DNA of 64,000 nucleotides from DAOPZC01 sp035353175 (lineage in GTDB: Bacteria > Verrucomicrobiota > Kiritimatiellia > RFP12 > UBA1067), in the NCBI GenBank assembly GCA_035353175.1, contig DAOPZC010000016.1, forward strand, positions 13,044-77,043, written 5' to 3'. Under the pieces are notes generated by a model. It did not search any database and was not told the DNA's origin. It saw only the letters and a program-made list of their open reading frames with translations. Made by a program: the position numbers and the translations under genes. Below, in pieces: positions 26,760-35,284 of the stretch (the stretch's first letter is position 1; each line of letters begins with the position of its first letter).

Positions 26760-28972
26760 AGTTGGGTTGTGGGCTTCGCCCGCGTTAGGGTGGGTTGTCC
26801 GCTTCCTTCCCCCTCAAGCAGAAACACCGCCGTGCAGTGCTTCGGCAGGTCGGTTGTAAACGAGCGCGTGTGCTCGGCAATGACTTTTTCGGTGGTGATT
26901 TCCGTAATCTTCCTACAGGTCTTAGGCAGAACGACATGCTTGGCACCAGCCGCCCGCGTGTGGATCATCAGCCACGACTCGTTGGCCGAAAGCACGTCCC
27001 CCTCGTCCGCGTACACGTGCACTCCGGCGTCGCGGTAGAGCGACCGCAGCAAGTCGGCGGTCACGCCGGGAATCGCGGAGAAGACCGAGGTCCACGCCGC
27101 GTTCTTCTTGATCGCCATCACCGTCTTGTCCTTCAGCGGGCCAACGCCGCGCGCCACTTCGCGCACCCCGTCTTCAGGCCTCACCGTGAACAGCGTCATC
27201 TGCGTTTTATCGATGCCGACCTCGGCACCCGACTCCCGCATCACGCCTTTCAGCACGCCCTGCTCCGCCTGCTCGAAGCGGAAGCCGGTCAGCGCCTCCA
27301 TCCGCGCCAGCGACAGATCCTCCTGCGACGCGTAGCCCGGCGCATAGAACCAGAGCAGCGTGCGGTTCTGCGACCTCAGCGACTCGACGGCCTTGCGCTG
27401 TTCCGCTGTCAGGTAGAAGCAGTCCATGAAAATAAAGACCTTGTAGCCTTTGTCCTTGATCGCCTCCACGTCATCGATCAGATACCAGTCGAACGGCGCG
27501 CCGGCGCAGTAGAACTCGCCCATCTGGTCGTGATACAGCCCGTAAGAAATCTCGTTGGCGGGCGTTTTGCGGTAACCCAGATAGAACTCGCTCTCGGGCG
27601 CGGAAATCAGCGCCACCTGCGCATTCCGTTTGCGGGAATGGTTCATCGAAACGTCGGACCACTTCTTCATGCGCCCGACCGTGTCGACCAGCCGCGGGTC
27701 CCGGAACCAGCCGCCGTTGAGATCCATGTACCACAGCCCGACCCCATGGGTCACCGTATTGCCGAACTCGCGGTACAGGAGCGCCTGCGTTTCCTCGACC
27801 GTGTTGACGTGACAGCGGTGGTCCGGCTTGGGCTTGCGTTTCTCGAGGTAGGTCTGGTCATCGCCTTCGTCGAAAACCAGCTTGCCGTGCAGTGCCGCAC
27901 TGGCGAGGTATTGCCGCATCTCGCCGTCGCCGCCCAAGGCGCGGCGATAATAGGTGTGCGGCGCAGACAACATGTTGACGCTGTCCAGACGCAGCAGCTT
28001 GCTGATCCCGCGGTGGTCCGATTCGATCGGCCAGTTCTCATCCTGCGTATAGCCGTAGAACACCATGGTCGGCAGTGCGCCGCGGCTCTCCTCTTTGACG
28101 ATCCGGCAGTAGTGGTCGATCATCTGCACCGCCACCTCGTTGTGGCATTCGAAATAATCCATCACGGCCCGCGATTGTTGCGGATCGCGCCAAGCCCCGG
28201 CCGTCATCTGCATCCGCTGCGCACCCGTCGGCACCTGAACGGTTTCAAAGGACAGCGCCCCGTCCTTCCACGCGGCGCGCAAACGTGCGGGGTCGTTGCC
28301 GTACTTGTTCCGCAGATAGCCGATCAGTTTCTGCCGCATCGGCTCAGACAAGTCGGAGGAGGCGGGCTTGTCGGCGTGAGAAAAATAGGCATCCCAGTAG
28401 AAGTCCTCGCCCCACGGCCCGTTGGTCACGTGGATGCCCATGAGCCGCGGGCCGTAGTCGGCGTCCAGCAGGTGCCGCACGGCGCGGCGGTACGCTAGGC
28501 CGCATTCCTCCCTGCACTTCTGCGACGCGAAGGACTCGCGCGGCTTATTCGTCTGCCCGCCGGAGTACCGGCACTGCTCGCCGGGATTCGCCTGAATCCA
28601 CCACTCGGGCGCGGCCGCGAACAGGCGCGGCAGCACATACGCGCGGGGGTTGTACGACAGCAGCTTACGGATCTCGGCGTCGTGGAACTCAGGCTCGACC
28701 CTGCCGTCCGGCTTCCAATAAGGATGGTCGTAGTGCTGAAACGAGCCGAAGAAGCTAAAGAGGCTGAGCCCGGCTGCCGAGAAGTTCTCGACCTCGTAGG
28801 CCTCCGGCTTCCACTGCCAGAAGATCATCGGCGTCACCGGCTCGCCGTCCCGCCACAGCCCCGGCGACCCGCGGTACTCCCTCACGGCCCACGCAGGCAT
28901 TGCCGACGGCTTCTCGGCGGCCAGCGCGCAAGAGGCGAGCAGCAGCCCCAACACTCCGAACATTTCTCGCAT
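26753..28972 (-). CDS. Secreted GH42-like glycoside hydrolase
   Basis: Exported protein of 739 aa with a Sec signal (MREMFGVLGLLLASCALAAE; a lipoprotein reading with the Cys is possible). A TIM barrel follows with GH42-like context: MGIHVTNGPWGEDFYW, then RNKYGNDPARLRAAW as in beta-galactosidases after their acid/base site. Candidate catalytic acids are in GPWGED, HNEVAV and LVFDEGDD. Residues ~480-700 look like the GATase-like trimerisation domain (YKVFIFMDCFYLTAEQRKAV). ATG 28972 has GGAGG at 6 nt. It lies 81 nt downstream of the GH5-like paralogue, with a heptanucleotide array between. Family placement is tentative. Confidence 0.75.
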   Translation of the reverse strand: MREMFGVLGLLLASCALAAEKPSAMPAWAVREYRGSPGLWRDGEPVTPMIFWQWKPEAYEVENFSAAGLSLFSFFGSFQHYDHPYWKPDGRVEPEFHDAEIRKLLSYNPRAYVLPRLFAAAPEWWIQANPGEQCRYSGGQTNKPRESFASQKCREECGLAYRRAVRHLLDADYGPRLMGIHVTNGPWGEDFYWDAYFSHADKPASSDLSEPMRQKLIGYLRNKYGNDPARLRAAWKDGALSFETVQVPTGAQRMQMTAGAWRDPQQSRAVMDYFECHNEVAVQMIDHYCRIVKEESRGALPTMVFYGYTQDENWPIESDHRGISKLLRLDSVNMLSAPHTYYRRALGGDGEMRQYLASAALHGKLVFDEGDDQTYLEKRKPKPDHRCHVNTVEETQALLYREFGNTVTHGVGLWYMDLNGGWFRDPRLVDTVGRMKKWSDVSMNHSRKRNAQVALISAPESEFYLGYRKTPANEISYGLYHDQMGEFYCAGAPFDWYLIDDVEAIKDKGYKVFIFMDCFYLTAEQRKAVESLRSQNRTLLWFYAPGYASQEDLSLARMEALTGFRFEQAEQGVLKGVMRESGAEVGIDKTQMTLFTVRPEDGVREVARGVGPLKDKTVMAIKKNAAWTSVFSAIPGVTADLLRSLYRDAGVHVYADEGDVLSANESWLMIHTRAAGAKHVVLPKTCRKITEITTEKVIAEHTRSFTTDLPKHCTAVFLLEGEGSGQPTLTRAKPTTQLE

Positions 28973-29016
28973 GCTTTTCCTCCGCGCTCTCCGCGTCTCC
29001 GCGTGACGTTTTTCCG

Positions 29017-29044
29017 ATCCGCGACTCCCGACTCCCGACTCGCG
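29017..29044 (-). repeat. Short heptanucleotide array (4 units)
   Basis: ATCCGCG, ACTCCCG, ACTCCCG, ACTCGCG in tandem between two minus-strand hydrolase genes. The adjoining 28980-29007 stretch repeats CTCCGCG loosely. Same type of array as at 34037, 55384 and 61060. Confidence 0.55.
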
Positions 29045-29053
29045 GTCCACCGC

Positions 29054-31693
29054 CTACTTCTTCACCTCGATCTCGTACCAGATCGTCTGATACTGCGGTC
29101 CGATCGCGATACGGCAGCCGCCGGCGGCCTTTTCCACAGGCACGGGCTGCCTGCGGGCGCCGTGCGGATCGAGCGCGAAACAGAGCGTTTTCGCCGCTTC
29201 CGAAGGCAGCGTGAGGGTCGCGGAGATGCCCTCCACCATCACGGGCGCGTGACCGCGGTCCGTGAGCGTGATCGCCTTCGGACCGACCTGCTTCAGCACG
29301 CGGCCCGCGTTGCCCATGTCGCCGGTCGCCGCCAGCAGGATGCTCGCGGAAGTGCCTTTTTCGCCGAAACCCGTCGCCCGGCGCGAGACCAACGAGACCG
29401 TCGCCCAGTCGAGGCGGGTTTTGCCGACCGACAGCGTCACGCCGCCCAGATCAATCACCCGGCCAGCCGTGAAACCGGTGAACAGCTTGGTGTTCAGCGT
29501 GTTCACGGCGAGGTATGCGGCGTCGGGTATTTCCGTGTTCCACGTGACTTCCCCCGTATCGCTCGCAAACACCCGCTGCGTCGCCGGAAGCTTAACCGCC
29601 TCCACCGGTTTGCCGCCGTCAAACCGCACACCGGTCCGGTGTATCGCCGACAGCCGCGCGTCGTGGCCTGCGGCCGAAACCGCGTAATTGTTCGACCGGC
29701 TCGCGATCAGCCGCTCGCGGCACGCCGCTACATCGGTCGAGGCAATCACCGCCTCCTTCGCCTCGCGCACGTCGCCGCGCAGGAAGATCGCCGCACACGC
29801 GGGGAAGTGCGCCAGCACATCCGTACGGGCGAGCAGATCGAAGAAACACCAGGGCATGGCCTGCGGCTCAAAATCGTCGACGTAATGGTTGTAGCTGTAC
29901 TGGAAAATGCCGTCCCATCCCTGCAGCCGGCCATACACCGCCAGCATCGGCTGAGCTTCCGCGCCGTACTGGTTGGGGTACGGATGATTGTATTCGCTGA
30001 TCGTGTAGGGTTTGTCCAGCACACGCTGGCCCGCCAGATGCAGAATGTTGCCGAGCGAGTTGACCATCGCGTCGTTACCGATCTTCCACGGTTCTTTGGC
30101 CGTCAGCGAAATCCAGCCGCCCGAGGGATGACGCCAATACGCATGGTTGTCCACATAGTCGAGCTTGGCCTGAATGTACGACGGGCTGTAGCCGAGCTGG
30201 GTTCCCGAAACCGGGGACTTTGCCTTCAAGTCGCCCTTCACATACGCCGCCATACCGGTCCAATAGCGGGCCTCCGTATCGAACAGGAAACGCACGAAAT
30301 CGCGGCGCGCCTGCGGCGGCGTGTTTTCACCGGTCGTCTTGACAAGCGGCACCGCATGCTCGGCAAATCCTTTGACGGGATCGCACGCGAGCACCGCGCC
30401 GGCTTTGAGCGACAGATCGTCCATTTCATAGCGGCCGACCTTGAAGCGCGTCAGCTGCAGAATCGCCTGCTCCGCGTCCTCCGTCGCCTCGAACACGCGC
30501 GTCACCGTCTTCCACTCCTTGCCGACGCTCACCATCTCCTGCAAACCGAGCGACCGCCAACCGTCCCGCGTCGTGGCGACCGCCATGCTGAGTTTCCACG
30601 GCCCTTTTCCCTCCGTGCGCCGGATCTTGAACGACAGCGTGTAGAGCTGCCCTTTTCTGACCGCAAGCATCCGCGTGACCTTGGCGAAATACTCGCCGCC
30701 GTCGCGCGTCACGGACACCTTCAGCACACCGCCTTCGACCTTCGCCTCGCCCTTGCCCTCGCCGGGCTGGAACGACCAGCGCTTGTTGTCGAACGGCACC
30801 GGCACCTCGAACGTGCCGTCCGCGAACTGCTCGTCATGCAGCGGCTCGTTTTTCCACGTCCACGCGTTCTGCAGCGCCGCCGCATCCGTGTAGGCCGCAT
30901 GCAGCCAGACATTCCATTGGCGGCGAAGTTCCGTCGCATACGGCTCGGGCAACCGGTCAAACAGGCCGCCGTAGTACCCAAGGGTCAGCCCGTCCTCATT
31001 GCTGATCTCGATCATCGCCACGCTCGGCTCGTCCGTGTAGGCGTTGCCGGTATAGGGGTTCACGTGGGTCAGCAGCTTTTGGGCATATTCCTTCTGCAGC
31101 TCGATCATGCGCGGCTCGAACTGCCCGATGCTCTTATTGGCCCACGACAGGTCCTTGATGTTCGGAAAACCGTCGCGCTCGTCCAGCGTCCGGCCCACGT
31201 GCAGATTCATGTCCACATAGATGCCGCGCTTTTTGAAAGCCGCGATCATATAATCAAGCTTTTCGAGCTGCTTCGGGTCCAGGTCCCGCTGCGTTTTCGT
31301 GTCGTCGGCCAGGATCGCCTGCGTCGGCTTCGGCATGAAGTTCACGTACCACGTGTCCATGAAGTGCAGCCGCACGCAGTTGATGCCGAAGCGCGCCAGA
31401 CGCGATGCCAGCTTATCCGCGTCCGCGTGCGCGGGAAAATTCGCCGGCCCGGTAAGATTCGTGGCGTGGAAACGGATCGGCCCCGCATCGGTGACGAAGT
31501 GTCCATCCTTCGCCCGCACGAAACCGTGTTTGCCGGCAGGCGCGTCCAGCAAATGCGCCACGCTCGACGCGTTATCCGGCCCGTCATAGGAAATGACGAA
31601 CGGGAACATCGGGAAAATCTCTTCCCCAATAGCCCCGCTCGCCCCGAACACGAAAGCCAAAAATCCGCCCAAAAGAATTAATCGTTTATTCAT
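29054..31693 (-). CDS. Secreted GH5-like glycoside hydrolase, paralogue of 3600-6227
   Basis: 879-aa exported hydrolase, collinear with the protein at 3600-6227 over its whole length. Sec signal (MNKRLILLGGFLAFVFGASGA), shared start of the mature part (MFPFVISYDGPDNASSVAHL), acid/base Glu in IEISNEDGLT (~229), an inserted CBM-like module (~285-440) and nucleophile in ISEYNHPYPNQYG (~564). It lacks the REP-derived peptide seen in its paralogue. ATG 31693 was chosen because it starts the signal peptide and sits 7 nt after a TACATT box. Operator copy 3 lies immediately upstream. GH family and substrate unknown. Confidence 0.85.
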   Translation of the reverse strand: MNKRLILLGGFLAFVFGASGAIGEEIFPMFPFVISYDGPDNASSVAHLLDAPAGKHGFVRAKDGHFVTDAGPIRFHATNLTGPANFPAHADADKLASRLARFGINCVRLHFMDTWYVNFMPKPTQAILADDTKTQRDLDPKQLEKLDYMIAAFKKRGIYVDMNLHVGRTLDERDGFPNIKDLSWANKSIGQFEPRMIELQKEYAQKLLTHVNPYTGNAYTDEPSVAMIEISNEDGLTLGYYGGLFDRLPEPYATELRRQWNVWLHAAYTDAAALQNAWTWKNEPLHDEQFADGTFEVPVPFDNKRWSFQPGEGKGEAKVEGGVLKVSVTRDGGEYFAKVTRMLAVRKGQLYTLSFKIRRTEGKGPWKLSMAVATTRDGWRSLGLQEMVSVGKEWKTVTRVFEATEDAEQAILQLTRFKVGRYEMDDLSLKAGAVLACDPVKGFAEHAVPLVKTTGENTPPQARRDFVRFLFDTEARYWTGMAAYVKGDLKAKSPVSGTQLGYSPSYIQAKLDYVDNHAYWRHPSGGWISLTAKEPWKIGNDAMVNSLGNILHLAGQRVLDKPYTISEYNHPYPNQYGAEAQPMLAVYGRLQGWDGIFQYSYNHYVDDFEPQAMPWCFFDLLARTDVLAHFPACAAIFLRGDVREAKEAVIASTDVAACRERLIASRSNNYAVSAAGHDARLSAIHRTGVRFDGGKPVEAVKLPATQRVFASDTGEVTWNTEIPDAAYLAVNTLNTKLFTGFTAGRVIDLGGVTLSVGKTRLDWATVSLVSRRATGFGEKGTSASILLAATGDMGNAGRVLKQVGPKAITLTDRGHAPVMVEGISATLTLPSEAAKTLCFALDPHGARRQPVPVEKAAGGCRIAIGPQYQTIWYEIEVKK

Positions 31694-31700
31694 TGGTTCT

Positions 31701-31729
31701 AATGTACCGAGCGAAGACAAGATAATCTA
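31701..31729 (-). promoter_or_regulatory. Putative leaderless promoter of the GH5-like paralogue
   Basis: Minus strand: TAGATT, 17-nt spacer, TACATT (31706-31701), then 7 nt to ATG 31693. Operator copy 3 sits just upstream of the -35, an activator position. Confidence 0.4.
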
Positions 31730-31737
31730 GTGCCTTT

Positions 31738-31766
31738 TACGCAAAAAAATGTACCACTTTTGCGCA
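31738..31766 (-). promoter_or_regulatory. Putative XylR-type operator, copy 3
   Basis: CGCAAAA (31740-31746), 11-nt spacer, TTTTGCG (31758-31764). Same half-sites as at 2257 and 9081 but with a different spacer, so the arms, not the spacer, are conserved. Confidence 0.55.
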
Positions 31767-31846
31767 ATGCGGGAAGTCCGCAAAATCGGGCATCCGCCGT
31801 CCATCCATGCCTTTCCTGGCTTCCGTTTTTCCGCCTTTCCTCCCGC

Positions 31847-31875
31847 TTGCTCCCCACTGGGTTTCGCGTTACACT
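31847..31875 (+). promoter_or_regulatory. Promoter of pyrC
   Basis: TTGCTC (31847-31852), 17-nt spacer, TACACT (31870-31875). The ATG at 31886 is only 10 nt after the -10 box, so the leader is at most a few bases. Confidence 0.55.
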
Positions 31876-31885
31876 AACCGGCGAT

Positions 31886-33169
31886 ATGACAAACCTTGTT
31901 TTGCAGCGTGTGCGCATCATCGACCCCGCCACAGGACGCGACGTGACGACGGACCTTGTCATCCGCGACGGCAGGATTCAGCCGGACGGCGCGGCTTCTG
32001 CCGACCTTCCCCGGCTCGAGGCCTCGGGCCTGATCGCCGCACCCGGCTTCTGGGATGTGCATGTCCACTTCCGCGACCCCGGCAACGCCTTTGCCGAAAC
32101 CCGGCGCACCGGCGCCGAAGCCGCCGCCGCCGGCGGGTTCACCCGCGTCGTCACCATGCCCAACACCTTCCCCGCCGGCGATTCCCTCCTGTGGCTGCGC
32201 GAGCAGATCGACGATTCCCTGCCGGTCCGGATTTTGCCCTCCGCCTGCATCACCCGTGGACGGCAAGGCAAGGAGGTCGCCGACCTCGAGTCCCTCGCCG
32301 CGGCGGGCGCATCCTCCTTCACCGACGACGGCGCGATGGTGGTTAACGATGACGTCATGCGTACGGCCATGCGCCGCGCCAAGGCGCTGAACAAGCCCGT
32401 GATGGACCACGCGGTCGTGCCCGAGATCGCCAAGAACGGCGTGATCCGCGACGGCCCGATCGCCCGGCGTTTCAACCTCCCGATCTTCCCGTCCGAGGCC
32501 GAGACCGAAGCCGTCCTGCGCGATATCCGCCTCTGCCGCGAGACGGGCTGCGCCACGCACATCCAGCACATCTCGTGCGCGGGCTCCGTGGCCGCGATCC
32601 GCGCCGCGCGCGCCGAAGGCCTGCCCGTCACGGGCGAGGCGTCGCCCCACCATCTCGCGTTGGCGGCGGAGGACATTCCGCTCGACGACGGCAACTTCCG
32701 CATGAATCCGCCGCTCGGCCTGCGCGAAGACGTGCGGGCCATCCGCGACGGCGTGCTTGACGGCATCCTGACCCTTTTCGCGACCGACCACGCGCCGCAC
32801 ACCGTCGAAACCAAATCCAAGGGTTTCTTGCACGCGCCTTTCGGCGTCATCGGCCTCGAGACCGCCATCGGCGTCACGTGGAAAGTCATGGTCGAGGAGG
32901 AGCGCATGCCGCTCATGCAATGGGCCGCGTGCTGGACAACCGGCCCGGCGGCGCTGCTCGGCCAGACGCCGCCCTCGCTCCGCCCCGGAACCTTGGCCGA
33001 CCTCGTGCTGATCGACCCCCGCACCGCGTGTCGGGTGAACCCCGAGGCCTTCAAATCGCTTTCCCGCAACACGCCGTTCGCGGGTTGGATGCTGCCCGCG
33101 CGCCCGGTGCTGACCGTCTGCGAAGGGCAAACAACGCACAAGGACCCCCTGCTCGCCGTGGTGCCGTAA
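31886..33169 (+). CDS. pyrC: Dihydroorotase, class I
   Basis: Cytosolic zinc enzyme of pyrimidine synthesis that interconverts N-carbamoyl-aspartate and dihydroorotate. 427 aa, normal for class I bacterial enzymes. Metal and active-site motifs are present: DVHVHFRDPG, SFTDDGAMV, the MDHAVVPE and THIQHIS histidines, and ATDHAPHT. An in-frame start at 31730 would overlap the promoter and operator and was rejected. It is followed after 25 nt by a purine nucleoside phosphorylase, so the two probably form a nucleotide-metabolism operon. Confidence 0.93.
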   Translation: MTNLVLQRVRIIDPATGRDVTTDLVIRDGRIQPDGAASADLPRLEASGLIAAPGFWDVHVHFRDPGNAFAETRRTGAEAAAAGGFTRVVTMPNTFPAGDSLLWLREQIDDSLPVRILPSACITRGRQGKEVADLESLAAAGASSFTDDGAMVVNDDVMRTAMRRAKALNKPVMDHAVVPEIAKNGVIRDGPIARRFNLPIFPSEAETEAVLRDIRLCRETGCATHIQHISCAGSVAAIRAARAEGLPVTGEASPHHLALAAEDIPLDDGNFRMNPPLGLREDVRAIRDGVLDGILTLFATDHAPHTVETKSKGFLHAPFGVIGLETAIGVTWKVMVEEERMPLMQWAACWTTGPAALLGQTPPSLRPGTLADLVLIDPRTACRVNPEAFKSLSRNTPFAGWMLPARPVLTVCEGQTTHKDPLLAVVP

Positions 33170-33194
33170 GGCGTCACCTAAAAACGGAATCGCT

Positions 33195-34025
33195 ATGAAC
33201 GCCGCCTTTTTTGAAACCGCCGCAACCGCTCTGCCAAGCCTCTGCTTCGAACAGCCGCCCGCATGCGGCCTGATCCTCGGCTCCGGCTGGAGCCAGGTGC
33301 TGATCCCCGACACGCCGCTCCTGCGACTGTCTTACGCCGACATTCCCGGCCTCGGCGCCAGCACCGTCGTGGGGCACGCCGGCGAACTGCTGCTGTTCGA
33401 GCGGCACGGCATCCGGATCGCCGCCTTTCTGGGACGCCGCCACTGGTACGAGGGCGCGGGCTGGGGACCGGTCGTGCTGCCGGTCGAGCTCCTGCGCCGC
33501 ATGGGCACCCGGAACCTGCTCATCACCAACGCGTCGGGCGGCATCAGCCCCAACCTCAAGCCCGGCGACCTCATGGTCATCCGCGACCACGTCAACACCG
33601 TGGGGATCAACCCGCTGATCGGGCCGGTGATCCCGGGCTGGGGCGAGCGTTTCCCCGACCAGTCGCAGATCTACAGCCCCGCGCTCATCGACCTGCTGCG
33701 CAAGGCCGCCTACGACACCGAAGTCCCGCTCTCCGACGGCGTCTACGCCTTCACCTCGGGCCCCGGCTACGAGACCCCCGCAGAAATCCGCGCCTACGCG
33801 GGCATGGGCGCGGATGCGGTCGGCATGTCCACCGTCCCCGAGGCCACGGTCGCCAACGCCGCCGGGCTGCGCACCGCCGGGCTCAGCTGCATCACCAACA
33901 TGGCGGCGGGCATCAGCGGCCCGCACCTCTCGCACGAAGAGGTCCTCGGCCAGACCCGCAAGACCGCGCCGGTCATGGCCGCGCTGCTCGACGCCTTCCT
34001 CGCCCGCCTCGCCACCTCCCTCTGA
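33195..34025 (+). CDS. Purine nucleoside phosphorylase (trimeric PNP type)
   Basis: Cytosolic enzyme that splits purine nucleosides with phosphate to base and ribose-1-phosphate. 276 aa, the usual length of the trimeric class. Conserved blocks: CGLILGSG (phosphate loop), FLGRRHWYEG, LLITNASGGI, FTSGPGYETPAEIR, GADAVGMSTVPEA and SCITNMAAGI. It follows pyrC by 25 nt and precedes nspC. MTA phosphorylase, a close relative, is less likely given the VPEA and SCITN blocks. Confidence 0.9.
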   Translation: MNAAFFETAATALPSLCFEQPPACGLILGSGWSQVLIPDTPLLRLSYADIPGLGASTVVGHAGELLLFERHGIRIAAFLGRRHWYEGAGWGPVVLPVELLRRMGTRNLLITNASGGISPNLKPGDLMVIRDHVNTVGINPLIGPVIPGWGERFPDQSQIYSPALIDLLRKAAYDTEVPLSDGVYAFTSGPGYETPAEIRAYAGMGADAVGMSTVPEATVANAAGLRTAGLSCITNMAAGISGPHLSHEEVLGQTRKTAPVMAALLDAFLARLATSL

Positions 34026-34036
34026 CCGCCCCGCAT

Positions 34037-34105
34037 CCAACTCCCAACTCTTCCCGCTCAACTCTTTCCTCTTCACTACTCACGCTTCACTACTCACTAC
34101 TCCCA
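34037..34105 (+). repeat. Heptanucleotide array (10 degenerate units)
   Basis: Seven-base periodicity between the phosphorylase gene and nspC: CCAACTC twice, TTCCCGC, TCAACTC, TTTCCTC, TTCACTA, CTCACGC, TTCACTA, CTCACTA, then CTCCCAA running into the ATG. It fills nearly the whole 80-nt gap. Confidence 0.65.
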
Positions 34106-35284
34106 ATGACCTCTCTCCCCACCCCCGCCTTTGTCATCGACGCGGCCGCGCTCGAACGCAACCTCGGCATCCTGGCCGACGTCAAGCGCCGCACGGGCTG
34201 CCGCATTCTGCTCGCCCTGAAAGCCTTCTCGATGTTCAGCGCCTTTCCTCAGATGCGGCGCGCGCTCGACGGCTGCTGCGCCAGCTCGGTCCACGAGGCG
34301 CGCCTCGGCCGCGAAGAGTTCGGCGGCGAAGTCCACGCCTTCGCGGCCGCTTTCTCCGAAGCCGACATGCGCGAGATCGCCGCGCTGGCCGACCACGTGA
34401 CGCTCAACTCGTTCGCGCAGCTGCGCCTGTTTCAGCGCGTGCTGGCCGAGACCGGCGCGCGCCTCACGTGCGGCCTGCGCATCAACCCCGAACACTCCGA
34501 AGGCCACACCGCGCTCTACGATCCGTGCGCGCCCAAGTCGCGGCTCGGCACGCGCCGCGCCGCTTTTGTCGGCGAGTCGCTCAACGGCGTTACCGGCTTC
34601 CATTCCCATACTCTCTGCGAACAGGACGCCGAACCATTTGTGCGGACCCTCGCGGCCATCGAGGAGAATTTCGGCGACCTCTTGCCGCGCATCACCTGGA
34701 TGAACTTCGGCGGCGGGCACCACATCACGCGTCCCGGCTACCACGTCGACCTGCTTTGCGACACGCTCAACCGTTTCCGCCTGCGCCACCCGAACATCCA
34801 GACGATTTATCTCGAGCCCGGCGAAGCCTGCGCGCTCAACGCGGGCACGCTCGTGGCGACGGTTCTCGACGTGGTGGAGAACGAGATGCCGATCGCGATC
34901 CTCGACGCCTCCTGCGCGTGCCACATGCCGGACGTGCTGGAGATGCCCTACCGGCCGCGCGTGTTCCGCGACGGGTCGTGGCGGGGCGAAGCCAACCCCG
35001 GACCGCAGGCTGACCGCGGCGCGGATCCCGGCGTGAAAGCGCACACCGTGCGGCTCGCGGGCGCGACCTGCCTCGCGGGCGACATCATCGGCGACTGGTC
35101 GTTCGACACGCCGCTCCGGCCCGGCGACCGGCTGGTCTTCGAAGACATGGCGCACTACACCATGGTCAAGACCAACACCTTCAACGGCATCCGTCTGCCG
35201 CACATCGCGCTGCGCGAGACCGACGGCAGCGTGCGCATCGTCCGTTCCTTCGATTACGGCGACTTCAAATCGCGGCTGTCATAA
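34106..35284 (+). CDS. nspC: Carboxynorspermidine decarboxylase
   Basis: PLP enzyme of the alternative spermidine/norspermidine route that decarboxylates carboxy(nor)spermidine. 392 aa, alanine-racemase-fold. The PLP lysine is in LLALKAFSMF (~33). Other family blocks: GCCASSVHEARLG, GLRINPEHSE, GFHSHTLCEQ, MNFGGGHHIT, YLEPGEACALNAG and DASCACHMPDVLEMPYRP. No carboxyspermidine dehydrogenase lies nearby. Its last 31 bases overlap the convergent membrane-protein gene. No Shine-Dalgarno is visible because the upstream gap is a repeat array. Confidence 0.92.
   Translation: MTSLPTPAFVIDAAALERNLGILADVKRRTGCRILLALKAFSMFSAFPQMRRALDGCCASSVHEARLGREEFGGEVHAFAAAFSEADMREIAALADHVTLNSFAQLRLFQRVLAETGARLTCGLRINPEHSEGHTALYDPCAPKSRLGTRRAAFVGESLNGVTGFHSHTLCEQDAEPFVRTLAAIEENFGDLLPRITWMNFGGGHHITRPGYHVDLLCDTLNRFRLRHPNIQTIYLEPGEACALNAGTLVATVLDVVENEMPIAILDASCACHMPDVLEMPYRPRVFRDGSWRGEANPGPQADRGADPGVKAHTVRLAGATCLAGDIIGDWSFDTPLRPGDRLVFEDMAHYTMVKTNTFNGIRLPHIALRETDGSVRIVRSFDYGDFKSRLS

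Noticed and set aside
33263..34105. Upstream extension of the nspC frame through the phosphorylase gene
   Set aside because: Out-of-frame shadow of the phosphorylase with Arg/Pro-rich composition; conserved nspC sequence begins at 34106.
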